Assembly (NCBI GenBank): GCA_005281725.1
Contig: SSBO01000009.1
Location: 1,608,127 to 1,672,126, forward strand
DNA length: 64,000 nucleotides
DNA from: Wuchereria bancrofti
Lineage: Eukaryota; Nematoda; Chromadorea; Rhabditida; Onchocercidae
Direction of reading: 5' to 3'
Below, piece after piece: positions 14,001-29,000 of this stretch (its first letter is position 1; each line of letters begins with the position of its first letter). Both the position numbers and the translations under genes were made by a program. The notes below the pieces were generated by a model. The model was not told where the DNA came from. It did not search any database and saw nothing but the letters and a program-made list of their open reading frames with translations.

Positions 14001-17000
14001 TAGAATTGTTAATAATGAGAAAGACATGAATTTCAATATAATTAAATTTTCTTTCCAGAATAGTGATCTAGCTTGGATCACTTTGGGTACGGAATTGTTC
14101 TCATCGGTATGGCGTCCGATGGGTTTTCAGTTATCTTCACAGGAGATTACGCTGGCACAACTTGGTGATTTTCCCATCCAGCGAAAGCATTTATGTACTT
14201 ATTTATGGAAGATCGGAGCTCACTTAAAGTCGTTTAAACTGAAATACAGGTTAATGTGGTCTTAATCATAGCTGTAGTCGTTGTTGTTTTAGCCCTAAAG
14301 CTTGAATTTTCAAAAATTCAAAAAAAAAAAATTAGATTTTCCAAAAAAAGACTAACTTTTTTATCTACTGTAATATGTGCAAAGATTTTGATGCGTTGCC
14401 CTATTGTAATTCAGGGTTGGTCACTATTAGACGGTGACAGAAAACTATTTAAGGAATATTTGTTAGGTGTTTTTAAATGATTAGAAAATTGCTGTTTCAC
14501 TGGTGAAGTGAGTGATAGTTCTGGAATGAGGTTGGGAAATAAGCATGTGGTAGATCATTTTAGAGTGATCAATTTTGATTAAATTTTACAAAAGTGATCA
14601 GATCCTTCAAGAATATTACTTAAAAGTTGTTGAAATGTGGTATTTTCAATAAGCAAATTATTTTAGGGAAAAGCTTCTGACTCTGATAGATCATTTCGAA
14701 TCGTTGTTGGATACGCCATCTTTTATTAATTTATCTTCCAACATTACATTGTCGAATTTAATGCAACGATTGGAAATAACTGCTTGTTTGTTGTTACCAC
14801 TATCAGTCCCGGCAAAGAATTGCATTGATCCAGTGATAAATGATGAAATGAGTTTCAATTATTTGATGAATAAGGTTTTTTTTTTGCTCAGTTTTTTTTC
14901 TCTAGAAAGATGAAAATTTTCATCATTTCATTACCTAGCGGTATTACGCCGTTTAATTTTATTTCTTATTGCGTCTAATTATTTTTAATTATTTGAATTT
15001 AGAAAAAATTGCTTGGAAATATTGTTGGAGTTCTACAATCCTATCAGGGAATAGTAAGTGGGCAGACAGATTTGGCATTATTTTCAAATTCTAAGCATCC
15101 GTTCATCAGTATTCTTTTAAATGCGCATAATTCTGTGGTGAAGGAGTTACAAAACTGTTCGCAAAATACAGTTTCTTTTCGTCCTCGGCATACAGATGTA
15201 AATTTTTGAAGTTAAATTCCAACAAAAGATACTTTAATTGAATTTAAGATATTATTGATGAGAATGAGAGAATTTAAGGTATTGCTTAAATTTTTTTCTT
15301 AGTGAATTATTGTCTTTCCTTGCTTATTGCTACGTAATATTTTCGTTGACAATTTTTGAAGAACAGCATATTCATATTATTGCTGATTTAAAATTAGTTT
15401 TAGAACATCTATTAGACCGGATTTTCCTCAATACCGGTTTTTAGAAATGTACTTTGTTTAACGTAATATTTAATGCATTTCATTCTATGTATACGCCGAA
15501 TTCTTGATTTATCATTCATCAAAGGCGGTATATATGCATGTTATTACTCCTAATTATTATAGTTTCAAATATATAAAACTAAGCTGAAGTCAATCCAAAA
15601 TTTTATTCGCGGTTTATTTGAAGAAATTTTACTTGGTGCGTCTCTTCAAAAATTTTTCGTATTACTCGGAAATCTTAAAGACTTTTTCATAATTTACAGT
15701 TCCCATTACTGGCGATAACAATGAATACTTTCTTGGAAGCAATTGTCGAACAACATCGCACATTTTCCCATATTGATTTGAATCATTTAGACAGTTTGTC
15801 GGACAACGATATTCAAATGACTGTAGCACAGATTGATAGCTTTTTGACGTCTGTTCAGTCTTTCTATAATGTATGTTTCTGTCATTTCAAAACCAAATGA
15901 TTAAAAAATATGTCTGGTTCTTTTTAAAATTAGTAATTGTGCATGTCCGTACACTTTTTTTCAGAAAACATTTGCTGAATACAGTGCCTTTATGGATATC
16001 ATCTGCCCGTTTTTCATGTTTTTGAATGTTTTGGTGGCAACGGTTTCATACAAGCGTTTTCATTTGATTCAGACAATCAATTTACGCGATTTGATTGCTA
16101 CCTACAGCTTTCCAACCAAATTTTCGGTAAATCTTGACTCATTGGTTTTAAGAAATAAGTAAGATTTCGAGGATTAGTTAACGAATAAAATTTGGTAGAA
16201 TAGGGTGACGGCGGGAGAATAAACTAATTTGTATTATTTTTATTGTTGTAAGAAGCGTGTAGAAATATCTCGTTTAAATTTTGTTTAAATTTTCCGGAAA
16301 TAAATATGTTTATTAGTTTTAGTGATGTAAAAAGCATGTAGTCATGAAATAACTGAATGTAAACATTGTGGCAAAGGCGTAATCTGAAAGCAAAAAGATC
16401 ATACTGAGCTATCGGTATATGACTGCACTATCTAAATCGAATAAACTTCAAGTATGAAATATGAAGAGAATAGAAATCATTGTTTTGCCTGTAGCAGTAA
16501 AGTAATTTTAACAAAAATTTTCAGTTTAAGTGGAATTGCTTGAATAATTTACCAGAAAGTGGTGTTTTTTATAAATGGTGTATCTCGCAGAAGACAATAA
16601 TGCCAAAAAGGCTACAGAAAGAATTAGTAGCTCTTTCTCTGCAGAAATACAGGAAAAACAGGCAGTGTTTCACCGAACCTAAAGAGATTATGATCAAAGC
16701 AGTTATTGAATGGATTAGTGAGTGATGTTTTGTAATTTGGAAGACGAATAGGTGAAATTGTTGTGATGCGTAAATTTTTGATTTTTCATAACTAAGCATT
16801 CATCCTATTATTAATACTTAATACTGAAAATTTCAAGCTAACATTAGCTGATTTCAATTATTTAAAATGTGACTATGATCTGAATCAAAATTAATTTTGA
16901 CGTATTTTTGTCGATTTCTTTAATCAAATCTTGGAAAATAGCAGGTCAAAATTTTGGAAATATAATATATTTGTTGAAATTGATGCTTTTCAGGAAATGA

Positions 17001-20000
17001 GTGGTCGAAGTGGTTTAAAGCTAATACAGAAAAGCAAGAAAAAGCGTACGTTTATAGAAAAAGCACAAAGCATGGAGAGGAAGAACTTGATGAGGATGAC
17101 ATAAAGGTAATGTAAAATGGGTAGAATGTAGCAGTTATCAGGGAATAATAACTAAAAAAGGCGGTGAATTGTACCCCCGATCTGCTGTCAAAGAATAAGA
17201 CAAAAATATATGTCGGAATCATGAGAAATCGAGCCATTTGTGAGTGCAATTTAACTGCAAATGCAGTTATAATATTGGATTTAGAATATTTTTGATCACC
17301 TATGAGTTATGTAAAGTGAGTCACATAGATTTTGTTGCTTTAATTATCAGCTTGCTTTCGACATCTTATTAGGCGCCATTATCTAAGCATATAAATATCT
17401 TTAAGTAACAAAGACTAGCAGAATGTCAAATATTGCTTCGTTTTATATATTTTTCAGCTTCGAGAATTGCTGCCAGATTTCTCGACTTCTAACGATGAGC
17501 AGGATTTACTTGAAGAACCTCAACTTTTCGCTTCAGGATCTGACACCTGCATCGATAGTGAAAGTTTAATAGAAATACTTCATCTATTGGCGAGTGAGGA
17601 ATATATGCATAACTACGATGGTCACATGGCTTTAGCTTGGATGATGGATACAGCATTGTCCTGTGGCCTTGTGGATGATTTTGTAGATTCAAAAATTTTT
17701 GGTATTTTCTCCATTATTGTTTTCATAATCATTACTTGAAACTTTCATAAAGTTCCAGAAATTTTGAAAATTATGAATTTTGATTTCAAATTACAAATAT
17801 TTAACATATTTCTTCTTCATAGATTTTAGAAAAAATTGTTTGTTTATCTTTTTTCTCTTTCAATGCTTCTTGTTTCCTTTTTTTTTGATTCCACATTTAT
17901 TTATTCATCTAATATTGTCAGTTTTCCCTACGTTACCACGATCGGTTACATAGTTAGCAAGTTTACCTTGAATTTTTTGTTGACCTTTATTACAGTTTAC
18001 AATTTGTACGCGCTTAATCAGTTGGATCGTAATCAAGATGTACGGGTTGTTGACGTTTACCGAAGAAATAACCGATCAGAGTTGGGGAAATGTATTGCAG
18101 CAATGAAGCCGCTAATTAAACGTGTGTACTGGTTAAAAGAAAAATGGCCTGAAATGACAATCTTGGATGGTATATTGCAGGTGATGCGTCGTAATTTATA
18201 AGTCTACACTTTATCATTTATTTTATTGTGAAAGATGTTTTGTGTTAATATCATGATTATTTGCTGTAGGTTAATATGATATATGATTTAATGATGTAGG
18301 CTATACAGTATCTGATTGAGGAGTTTCAAAGATTTAAAATTGAAACGGTAAAAATGAATAAGTAATATAAAAAGTAATTGTTTAGAAGTCTTGCTAACCT
18401 AACTCATTTCAATAGTATATTAAACATTGAGCGATTTTGATCTTCATTTGCATTTTGTTTTTTGGTTTATTTGTTATATTTTCTTAATTTTTGCAGCGAG
18501 CACAGAAGATATTGTCTACGTCGATGGAAACTCCTCAAATGCAATTTTCGGCACTTCTGGAGCAACTGCTGGGTAGGATCTATAGTGACTGTACGCCGAT
18601 CACCTGCTTTGATTAATATTACATTGATGACGATTTTTATGCATGCAGATCTGAAAACCTTATGCTTTTCCTTTTTCATATCGTTATCATTCATAATCTT
18701 TTCTATTCTGAATCAAGTGGAAATGTTTTTGCTCTCTGAGTTCATTAATATGGAAAAATCTGTCATTAAGAAAAGAATGTTGAATCTTTTTCTTTTTTCA
18801 GCAGAAGCAGATTTATGGGAGAAAGTGGCTGATCGAAAGCATTCGCTAATGAATGAACTGGAAGAGTTGCGACATTTGTTGGTGAATTGGCGAAAGATGG
18901 AAGTACTGTGTTGGGATAATTTACTTGAACAAGTACAGGTAGTTGAATTTTACATCTTCGGTTTAGTTACTAGTTGGTACTCGAAATACTGTAATGCTTA
19001 CGTGGAGTATTAAAAGCTACGCTTGTTATTTAAAAAAATAATCCTGATGTGGATTTTATCTAGTTTCTTACTTTTTGCAATCAGTTTTATTATGGGATGA
19101 AACATTTGGGGAATAGTCGTCATATTCGGTTTCATATGTTTAATTTAAAATCTATTTGGATAATTTGGCTGAACGCTTGAAAATTTGTTGTAGACCGATT
19201 GTCGTACACAGACATTGCTACTGTCGTGGCCACTTTTCGAAGCACTTAATAAAGTGGATAAAGGCGACGATGAAATTTTAGCGATGACAATTGAATGGAT
19301 ACAAAATTCGACGATTATTGACTTTAGAGCTCGACTACTGACTGCTGAATTGCTTATCAAATTTATCATGCTAACAAAAGAAAGTATGAGGGATAACTTA
19401 TGTCAGCGCCTGAGATCAGCAGTTGCATATTTCCGGCTGTTTGACACTGCAAGTTTTTTTTCTAATTTAGGCATTCGCACAATTTGAACTGGAAGTATTA
19501 AAGTATTAGTGCCATCATAAATACCATTCTTTTCGTATTGGAATTTAAAGTTAGTGAGGATTACCGAGAAATCGGTGTTAAAACAGTTCGTAATTAATGC
19601 TAGTTCCTTGTATTGTTTGGGAAACATAAATAAAAATTCGCTTAATAAAAATTCGAGATTTCCTTTGGGAGATTTCAAAGAATTTGTAGTCAAAACGGTA
19701 AGGAATCCCGATGTTGTTAATAGGATTACTCTTGAGGCCAGTGCGCAGTTTTAAATGAATTTGTGGAGAACAGCTTTGTTTCGAAATCGAATTTTTCAGC
19801 TAATTTCGGATTTAAATTTATGCTTGCTAAGAATAGGTCTAACTTACTAATTGAAGCAAACGATATAATGGAATAACCTTATTTTAACATAAGGCATAAA
19901 TTAATTCGAAACCAAATTTTCTGCTCTGTAAAAACTAATATTTATAAATTTTGATTTCTCATGTCTAACAAGTTCCGATTTCAGGTAGTTGAAAATAAAT

Positions 20001-23000
20001 TAGCCACACAGAAGGAGCCAACGGAAAAGCAGCTACATGATTTTGTAAAAATCATGAAATACAATGATTTAAATTTATGGAGCGTGAAGGCATCAGCTCA
20101 AAAAGCTCACAAGCAATTATTTCGTCTTCTGAAACAGTTTAAGTTATCCAGTAGTGATTTAGTTGCTCCCCTTCTTGATGAAAATTCACCGATGCTGTCA
20201 ACAACAGAACATCAGGCTAAACCGACATTTGCTACTGACAGAATAATATCATGTAACGATTTTTATGCGAAACGTGCGGTTGACTTAACGTCGAAAATTG
20301 CGAAAAATTTAATGGATGGTATCCATTTAGAAAATATTGAGGAAGTAAGTTCCACAATATATTATATTAAAAATTATTCTGGAAAAGCGGACAGAAGAAG
20401 GAAGTACAAGTTATAAGGCATGTCACGCATGTCTGACTGATCATTCGAATGGTATTAACACTTCCAAATTTCTTTTTCTGAGTATGCTTTTAATTCACTT
20501 AGCGCCACGATCGGATCTAACAAATCATTTGGTATAGAATTATTCGATGAGGACATTAGAATACATTAGCATGATCACCCATTATACTGTTTTGCCATCT
20601 TTCCATATTTAAACTGTTCAAAAAAATTAGATTTGTGTAGCTTCTACATACATGAGAACCATAAATATTTTCGTTTCACTGCAAATTTCCTTTAATTTGT
20701 TCTTTAAAGTTTGAAACTTCAGTTAACGGAATTCGTCAAATGCTGCAACTATCTTATTCGTAAAGATATTCAATACGAAGGTAACGACAGTGAAAAGGAA
20801 AAGCAGCAAGGTCGTGCATTGAGTGAACGACAAAAGGTATATACATATATATATTTTAAACTCTATGACTATATATGCATGGATAGAATTGTGGAAAGAG
20901 GATTTGTACATACTTATGATGTATGAAAGAGGATCTTGAAGATTTCTTTTGTAGTAGAGAGCATATTTACGTAGTAGGGAATAATTTTATGTAGTCTTGC
21001 AATGATATTCATACAAGTGTAGCGGAATCGGCATATTTAGTATTATTTGCAATAAAAGATTAATATATATTCGAGGAACATGCAGCACTCCTTATCCACC
21101 AAATGAAAAAGTTAGTAGAAAAAACTACATCCGAGTCGGTCCTCCTTCTTATTTTCTAACATATCCCTCTGATTTCGAAGTTATTCTTTGGTTGATTTAT
21201 TTCAAAGAGTAACAATGATGTAATATTGCAATGGTTACAATGGTTATAGTAATTTATTTAAGTTTTCCTGAAATCCGTTTACCACTTTCAGGCAGTTGCA
21301 CGTTTATTGAAGGATAGTATTGCACTTGGTCTAAGTACTCGTAAAGGCTTGATGGTTAATGCTGAACAGTTAACTGCTAATGTTGTTGCTGGAATGCCTG
21401 AAGACAGTACAATGTTGACAAAGGTCTGTCAAGTTTAATTTTAAGCTATAGGTACTGTGAAAAATGAGGAAGAGGCAAAAGAGATTTGGATGGAGTTGGC
21501 TTCATTTATTTCTGATTGATGATAGTAACCTCAGTGTACCTGAAAATTAGCAAATCGACAGGGGATCCTTTCTTTTACTGTCACCATTTTTCTGTCATTC
21601 TAGAAATTGACAAGTGAACATAATACATTCTTCGCATTGTCTCAGAAATTTCCGGAAATTTAAATTTATTCAATTTTCATGATTTTCTTGTACTGCAAAT
21701 AGAATTGTGTAGAACTAATAAATTCAAATTTCCATTCCTTATTTATTGATGTTTTAGTCTAATAGGTTTATTGTAATCCAATAGATTTAGTTAGGTTTTC
21801 TTAAATGGACTTTTTTTTTCGTTTAAAAAATAAAATTTCTTTATTTAGTTTATAAGATACGGAGGAGCAGCACGAAATGTTGTTTTGAAGAATTTTCATA
21901 AGCCAAATGCCCAAATCAGTACAAAGACGATGAGCGAATTAAAGGGACTCACGGAATTTATCCTGAATGAACTGTACTTATGTCAGCAGGTTATAACAGT
22001 CAACAGAGAAATGCTAAAGAGGATGGATAGAACTAAAAAAATGTTGTTGAATTATCTAGAAAATGCTAAGGTATCCAAGCTTTTCCTTGAAAACACTTTT
22101 GTGAGGTGTTTGTGCTTCAAACTTATTACAGAACTATAGACGACCTAAATATATTTTAGCTTTTGTTTAACTGCAAGTTCAAAATCCTATCAGCTGTGTT
22201 TTCCTCCTATACTTTTTGTAGGATGTAAAACAACCTTGCTTACATGGTCAGCAGTGGTTGCATTGTCTACAACAGTCGAAATATTCAGCGCTTAAATTTA
22301 ATTCACTTTTGGAATTTATGGGAACAAAACTTGAAAACGCTCCGGAATGCAGTACTGATTTCGAAGAAAACACTGTTAGTGACTTATTTTATTTTTGTTT
22401 TCAAAAATTCTGACATGCAAAAATTCTGCTGACAGGAATTTGTACATTAATTGGTAATTTTTCTGAATTTAGAACATGTCGATTAGTTTAAATAAAGAAA
22501 AGAATATGTTTTTCATTAATATTTTTTTCTTTTTTTAGTTGTTGTCTTAAATCCTTTTTTTTGATGATCATATTTTGGATTAAATTTCCACTTAAATTTT
22601 TTCAGGTTCTGAAACTCAGTGGTATTCAAGATACTCGGCTATCCCAGTTGCATAAGCAACATCAAGAATACGATGCAACATTTGACGCAATTAGAAAGAT
22701 GCGAGATGCAGCAGCAAGAATACTTGAAACTATTGAATTATCGCTTCTTCATTCAGTGGATTGTAGCAATATCGCTATTTGGAAAAGGTAAATTTCTGTA
22801 CATATCAGGAACTTCAAGTAAAGTTTTTGATCCATGTTTCACGAAAGTTTCGAGTTCAGTTAGCTTTCTGGACTTTCTTCCGGATTTCTAACTTCTGTTA
22901 TAACTTTTTTAATCGGTATGTAGCTTTCACATCTGTTATTTATGGACGAGTCTTCTGACCCAACTTTTAGAATCTGTTTAATTGATATTTTAGACATTCC

Positions 23001-26000
23001 AAATTCTTGCAGTTCCGACATATCGCATACCATTAATATTGTGAAATCGGAAAGCACTCACATAAATTCTCAACTATCTCTCATCTCGTGTGTAATGACT
23101 GAAGAGGTTGAAGAGGCACTGGAAATCTTGCGTAAAGTTTTGGAAGCGTTGACGAATCCGACAAGTGTTCAGGCAACAACTGAGGATGTACAATGGGAGG
23201 GAATTCAAGCTTTGTTGATCATAGTGCAAAATACTTACAAGCAAGCAATGTCAATTAATTTTGACAATATCCGTTTTATGGATATTCTGAGGCAATTGAC
23301 AAATTTGCTACGAAATTTGAATTTTGATAAGGTTAGACTTGATACCTCTTACCATGTAACTGCTTAAATTTTCCATGTATATATGCTGAAGTGACAAAAA
23401 CAAACTATGGGTTATCAATAGCTGACCCGTCAAGAGACTAAAACCAAGTGATTCGTAACAGATTGTCATCCTGAAAGGAATCTGTCATAAATGCTCAACC
23501 CGAATTTTAATTTAATAAATAACTAATACATTGAAAATAAGGTTATGCAAAGATTACGCAAACTATAGTTTCTTTGAGGGCTTTTGATCTGATATGACTT
23601 CTGAGCTTCTGAAAATAAGTTCTAAATCAAATTAGAAAATGAAGAGATTTTTGTTCTAGTCAATTGAAGAAATATGGCACTTGTGTGTACAGTTATCTGA
23701 AGGTAAGAGATCGATGGAATATGATCGTTTGGAGCAAGTAACTTCGATAAGTAGTACGCTTTGTGAAGTTTTGTCATTCATTTTGGAGGTAGTTGAGAAT
23801 TCTGCAATTGAGTTGGCCAAATATTATATACACTTCGAAGCAATGACTGCTGCACTACTTGAAAAAGTTGGTTTTTCGGCTTTGCAAATTTTTTTTTTTT
23901 GATTTTAAATGTGAAGGTGACGATAAGATGATGATCATTCTGATACGTTGTTGGGATGTAGCAGTAGTAGATGAATAATTTTCTAGAAGTAGTTAGGAAT
24001 ACGAATAAAAGAGGAAAAACTCACTTAATAATTTAATTTGCTCAGTTCCATTAGTTTTACTCAGTTATATTCTTTTTGCATTGGAAGATGTTCAGTTCAG
24101 ATTGCTAATTTTTTATGCTGTCGTAATCAGTTATTCTCTAGGGTTATGTAAATCCGATACCGAAGCCTCAAAAGGAGAGCAGTGAAAAAGATGGAAGTGA
24201 ACCGCAGTCATATGATGATGACATTGCTGGTTTGGGAGATGCTAAAGGTGAGAAGGATGTTGGTGATGATATCGATGAAACAGGACAGGTAAATTATTTG
24301 AAACTACTGGTAAAGAAAAGTAAAGCTGTGTATATTTGGCCCATGTAAACTTATTTCCTTTTCATCAATTTTTTCCCAAATACCGTAAAGTGAGGGTTTA
24401 TTTTCAAATTTAAATCTAAGCTTTTGTCTGGACTTTTGACCGAATTTGTATTGATTTCAAAAATTTGAACTTATTTTTGGATGTTGAAAATATTGTGAAT
24501 ATTTTTGTATAAGACTTTTTTCAGGTTGAAGGCTTGAAAGGTGACGAGGAAAATACGGTAGAACCAGACGAAAATAAGAGCGATGGTACGCCGCTTGACA
24601 TGGATGATGATTTTGGCGGATGTTTAGAGGATATTGATCGTGAGCAATGCGACGGTTAGTTTCATTCTTTATTAATTACTTATTGAAGCAGTTTGAGTTA
24701 AGTAATTTGTTCGCATAATGGGGACAAATTGGTTTCCTTGTACTGTTGTTGAATCTGTATATCCAAGAAACTTATTTTTGATTATTTGTAGATAATGAAG
24801 GAAGTGATAAAGATGAAGACAATGAACCTGAAACGGATATGGAGGTGGGAGATGTTAACGAAAGTGAGCAAGATAAACTGGATCCTGATTTATGGGATCA
24901 AAATGATGATAATAAACAAGAACTTGCTGATGGCAGCGAAGGTTTAATTTCAATATTTCTATGCGAGTAAGAAGAACTGATGGAGTCATTTTATCAGTCT
25001 TTTGAAGTGGGAAAAAATATCTTCTGAAAAAAATTAAACTGATAGATAATTAGTAAAATTAAAAAGAAAGAAAAATAACTGCTGCACGTTTTTATGGGGT
25101 ACTAAACTATTAATTGCAACGAAAAATTCCTGGCGGCAAAATAAATCTATCAAATATTTCTCAAAAAAAGAAAATTTTTAAAAATTATAAAATTGTTTTA
25201 CTATTATTTCTTTTTCTCTTTTTCAAAACGATTTGTATTTGTCCGAAAGATAATTGCTATAATTGCTGTAGAAATTTTAAGTAATTTCAGGCAGTACATT
25301 TCTTCGGTATTTCTTATTGCCTCTTTTCCTTCCCATTCCATGCTCATTATACATACACAATCGTAGAATATTTATAATTTCAAAATTTAACTAATTTCAC
25401 TGTAACTTTCAATATGATATATTAGAGTGATAAATATCCTATTATAAGGATTATTATTACTATTGCTATTATTATTACATTATTATTATTATTATTACTA
25501 TATTATTACTTCACTATTACTATTGTTTTTATCGAAATAATATCTAAATTCTCGACAAGCTAACGTAGTAAATTTAAACTAAACAGTTGCTGCTTAGCCT
25601 CGAATTTGTTTCAAGCATAATTTTATTGTCGAATTATAAATTTTTCAAAAGATGAAAATCTTGCTATTTTTAGAATATTAAAAAATCAGCTACAAAAAAA
25701 TGATGAAAGGAAGGGAGAATTTAAGCTTTTTTTAAAAAAAAAATAGGACAAAAAGCAGAGTTTGACTGAAAAATGAAAGATTGATAAGAAAATTATCTGA
25801 AATGACAGCTGGTGATTAAATTACCCAGCGGAGTGAGAATTAATGTAATGTTGTATAAATTTCAACAATTATATTTTATCAATATCTCCTCTTTGTATAT
25901 TTTATAATATTTTCCAGGCGCAAATAAAGAAACAGATAATATGGAAGCCAATAATGATGAACGGAATTCTAAAAATGACAAAAAAGATAAAGATGTATTT

Positions 26001-29000
26001 GATGGTGATGACAGTAAAGATGACACCGCTGATGGTGATATGGAGAATGTGGATGAGCGTGACCCATTGGATAATAGCATGGATAATAAAGATTACGAAC
26101 AAACTGATGGAGATCGTAATGATGGTGATGAGAATGAAAACAAGTCAGAAGACGATATGGAAGATGTTATGAATGATAATTTAGATGGAGATGACGATCA
26201 GTCGAATAGTGATGTTGGAGAGGAGATGGTAACAGAAATGACTGAAAAGGATAAGGAAATTCTGGTACTTATTTATTGTAATATGTAATATTTAGGATAT
26301 TTGGGACATTCGTGAATGTTAAAAAATGTTTAACAAATGCAGTTAAATCTGTGAGTACTTGTGGTATTTTTCTTAAAACTATTGGAGTAGATCTCATCCA
26401 CTTCAAGCTTCTGACTGCTTAATTTCTGAATTTATGGTTTATCTCATCACATCTGAAATTTCAAATTTCAATATAAGGACGAACTTTTGTATTTTATGTT
26501 TCATTTGGGTTTGGTTATTTATTTTTCAAATTTTATTTTTTGTTTGTTCCTTTTTAGAATGAAACAAATGATGCTAACATGGAAGAGTTAAACAAGGATG
26601 ATGATGAAGTCCTCAAAGGTGGTTCTGGAGGAATGGATAGGGGTGCGGTGGAGGATACCACAGGCAGTGACAATGTTTTAAACCCGAACGACGTAACTGA
26701 GGACGATGAGAATATGAGAGAGAAGTATGATGATTTTAAAGAGAAGTGAGATATTGTTAAAAGTTATAGAAACATCTGTAATTATAAAAGTATCTTTTTC
26801 AGCGATTTAGCAGCGGAGATAGAAGGTAAAGGAAAAAGTGGTCGCGGAGAAACAGAAGACGACGACATCAGAAATGAAAAATCAGAAGATGTGAAGGAAG
26901 TTGACAAGGAATCCAAAAAAGAGAAGAAATTGGCTGACGATATTACTAATGTAGTCGTACAAAAAACTCTTCCAAGTTAGTCTTCAAACAAGTTTCCTGT
27001 TTTTTTTTTTTCTTTATAGCTTATTCAATTTATTTTTCCTAATCATGTTCATTATGTGATCTAGATTCTTTCGATAAGCAGTATTATTTTCTATTCGATT
27101 TGGTAATAATTTATTAATTCTTACTTTGAAGGCGGTCAGCAGAAAGACGAAGAAGGACCCGAATTTGGACATTTTGATGGAAATAATAGCAGTTTGCGCG
27201 AACAGATAGTCATTGATAAAAGTTCGGTAGAAGAAGCAAGAAATTCAAAAGGAAATAGAGACCAGTTAAGAGACTTGAAGAATATAAGTGTAGAACAGGT
27301 GTGTCGTTAATGTACGTTCAATAGTTTAGTGCAGAAATTCCCAAATTTTTAACAGTCTGGCAGAAAATCTCATTTGATTCTCGAGAGTTACAAAACTCCT
27401 TTAATTTTAGCATAAATCAATTTTAATTAAATCAATTAGTCAATTTTAATTATTCGATAAACTTTATGTGTCAATCATTGACATTGGAAGACTGATGATT
27501 AGAATTAAAAATTTTAGTTTATTATTGCATATAGTTGAATGGATATCAGTTTTCAGAATGATGAAGAAATGACGGAAAATAATAGTACCGGAGATAAACA
27601 TGAAGTGGACGAGGACGATTTGATCGATACTGATATCTGGGATTCCGATTTCCAAAGCTCTATTATCCATTCGACAGCAAATTTTCATCGTTCGGTATGC
27701 TTTGAAATTGAGTTAAGTTGGAACCTGGCCTATTTATTTTGAAATTATGACCCATGATTTGTTGTTCTAATTTCCAAAGTTTTTAAAAATTCATTTTTTG
27801 TTGGCTCTTCGATTTTTAAAATTTTTCTGCTCTGTCGTATCTTTTTTTTTGTAAAATACGAGAGAATGAGGATAGGCTAGAATAGCGAGAGAATAGTTTC
27901 AAGTCACAACTATAAAAGTTGCAAAAATTTTATTCATTAATTTTTATTGTAATAGATGGGGTGTTCAAATTCGACAGTTACTTTGCTGGATACAGAAGAG
28001 GTAGGTTTGTCGAACGCTGATGCAGAAGATCGATGGAATAGAATTTCTGATTCGGTTTCTGTTTTAGCAGCTGAGCTTTCGGAAAATCTGCGAATGATCA
28101 TTGAACCAACAGTGGCTTCAAGATTTGAGTAAGTTATTTCTAGGATACATTTTAGGATAAAAGCTTGAGGAAGTAGTTGTAGGAAAACAGTGAATGCCAG
28201 ATTGCTGTCGAGAAAACCTAACCTATTTATATATATATATATATCGCACAGATATGACTGCATATTTTTAAAATATGTCCATTGTCCATTTCAGAGGTGA
28301 CTATCGGACTGGTAAAAGACTCAATATGCGTCGTTTGATTGCATATATTGCTAGCGGCTATAGGAAAGATAAAATTTGGTTACGTCGTACAAAGAAAGCT
28401 CAGCACAATTATCAAATTCTAATAGCTGTTGACGATTCATCTTCTATGCACGATAACCAGATTAAATTAGTATGTTCTGAATTTTATTTTCAATTTTAAC
28501 TTTACTTGTAATTTTTTGTTTTGTTTCTTGAAACGAAAGCTGCTCGGTAGATAGTATACACTGTCGGATAGATAATGGAGCTTCATTGCTGCATGGAAAC
28601 TACTAATTTATTGTTTCTATTTCTCATACGCTTTCACTGTTTTGCTTTTAACACTTACAGACTGATTGATAGTGTATTGCTTAGAATCATAGGTAGAATC
28701 GTAGATAGAGCTGGCCAATGTAATTTTTGAGGATAATCTAAATGTTTCAGAAAGCTTGTCAAAGTGTTGCTATGATTGAAAGTGGACTGCGAAGGCTTGA
28801 AATAGGACAATTGGCAATCTGTAAATTTGGTGGTTCGGTGAAAATGATTTCCGACTTTGGAGATCGTGGTGGCAGTGGCTTGGGTGGAAAATTAATAAAC
28901 GAGCTAAACTTTGGTCAAAATCGAACCGACTTAGTCAATTTATTGAACTGTAGTAAGAAGGTTAGAATTCATTGAAGTTTTTGGAATGGAAATAACTATT

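Noticed and set aside
19554..19754. Plus-strand frame inside a midasin intron
   Set aside because: It has no resemblance to the midasin linker, and neither end gives phases that fit the neighbouring exons.
25862..26102. Ser/Ile-rich minus-strand frames opposite the midasin acidic exon
   Set aside because: They are antisense shadows of the Asp/Glu/Asn codons of the acidic region.
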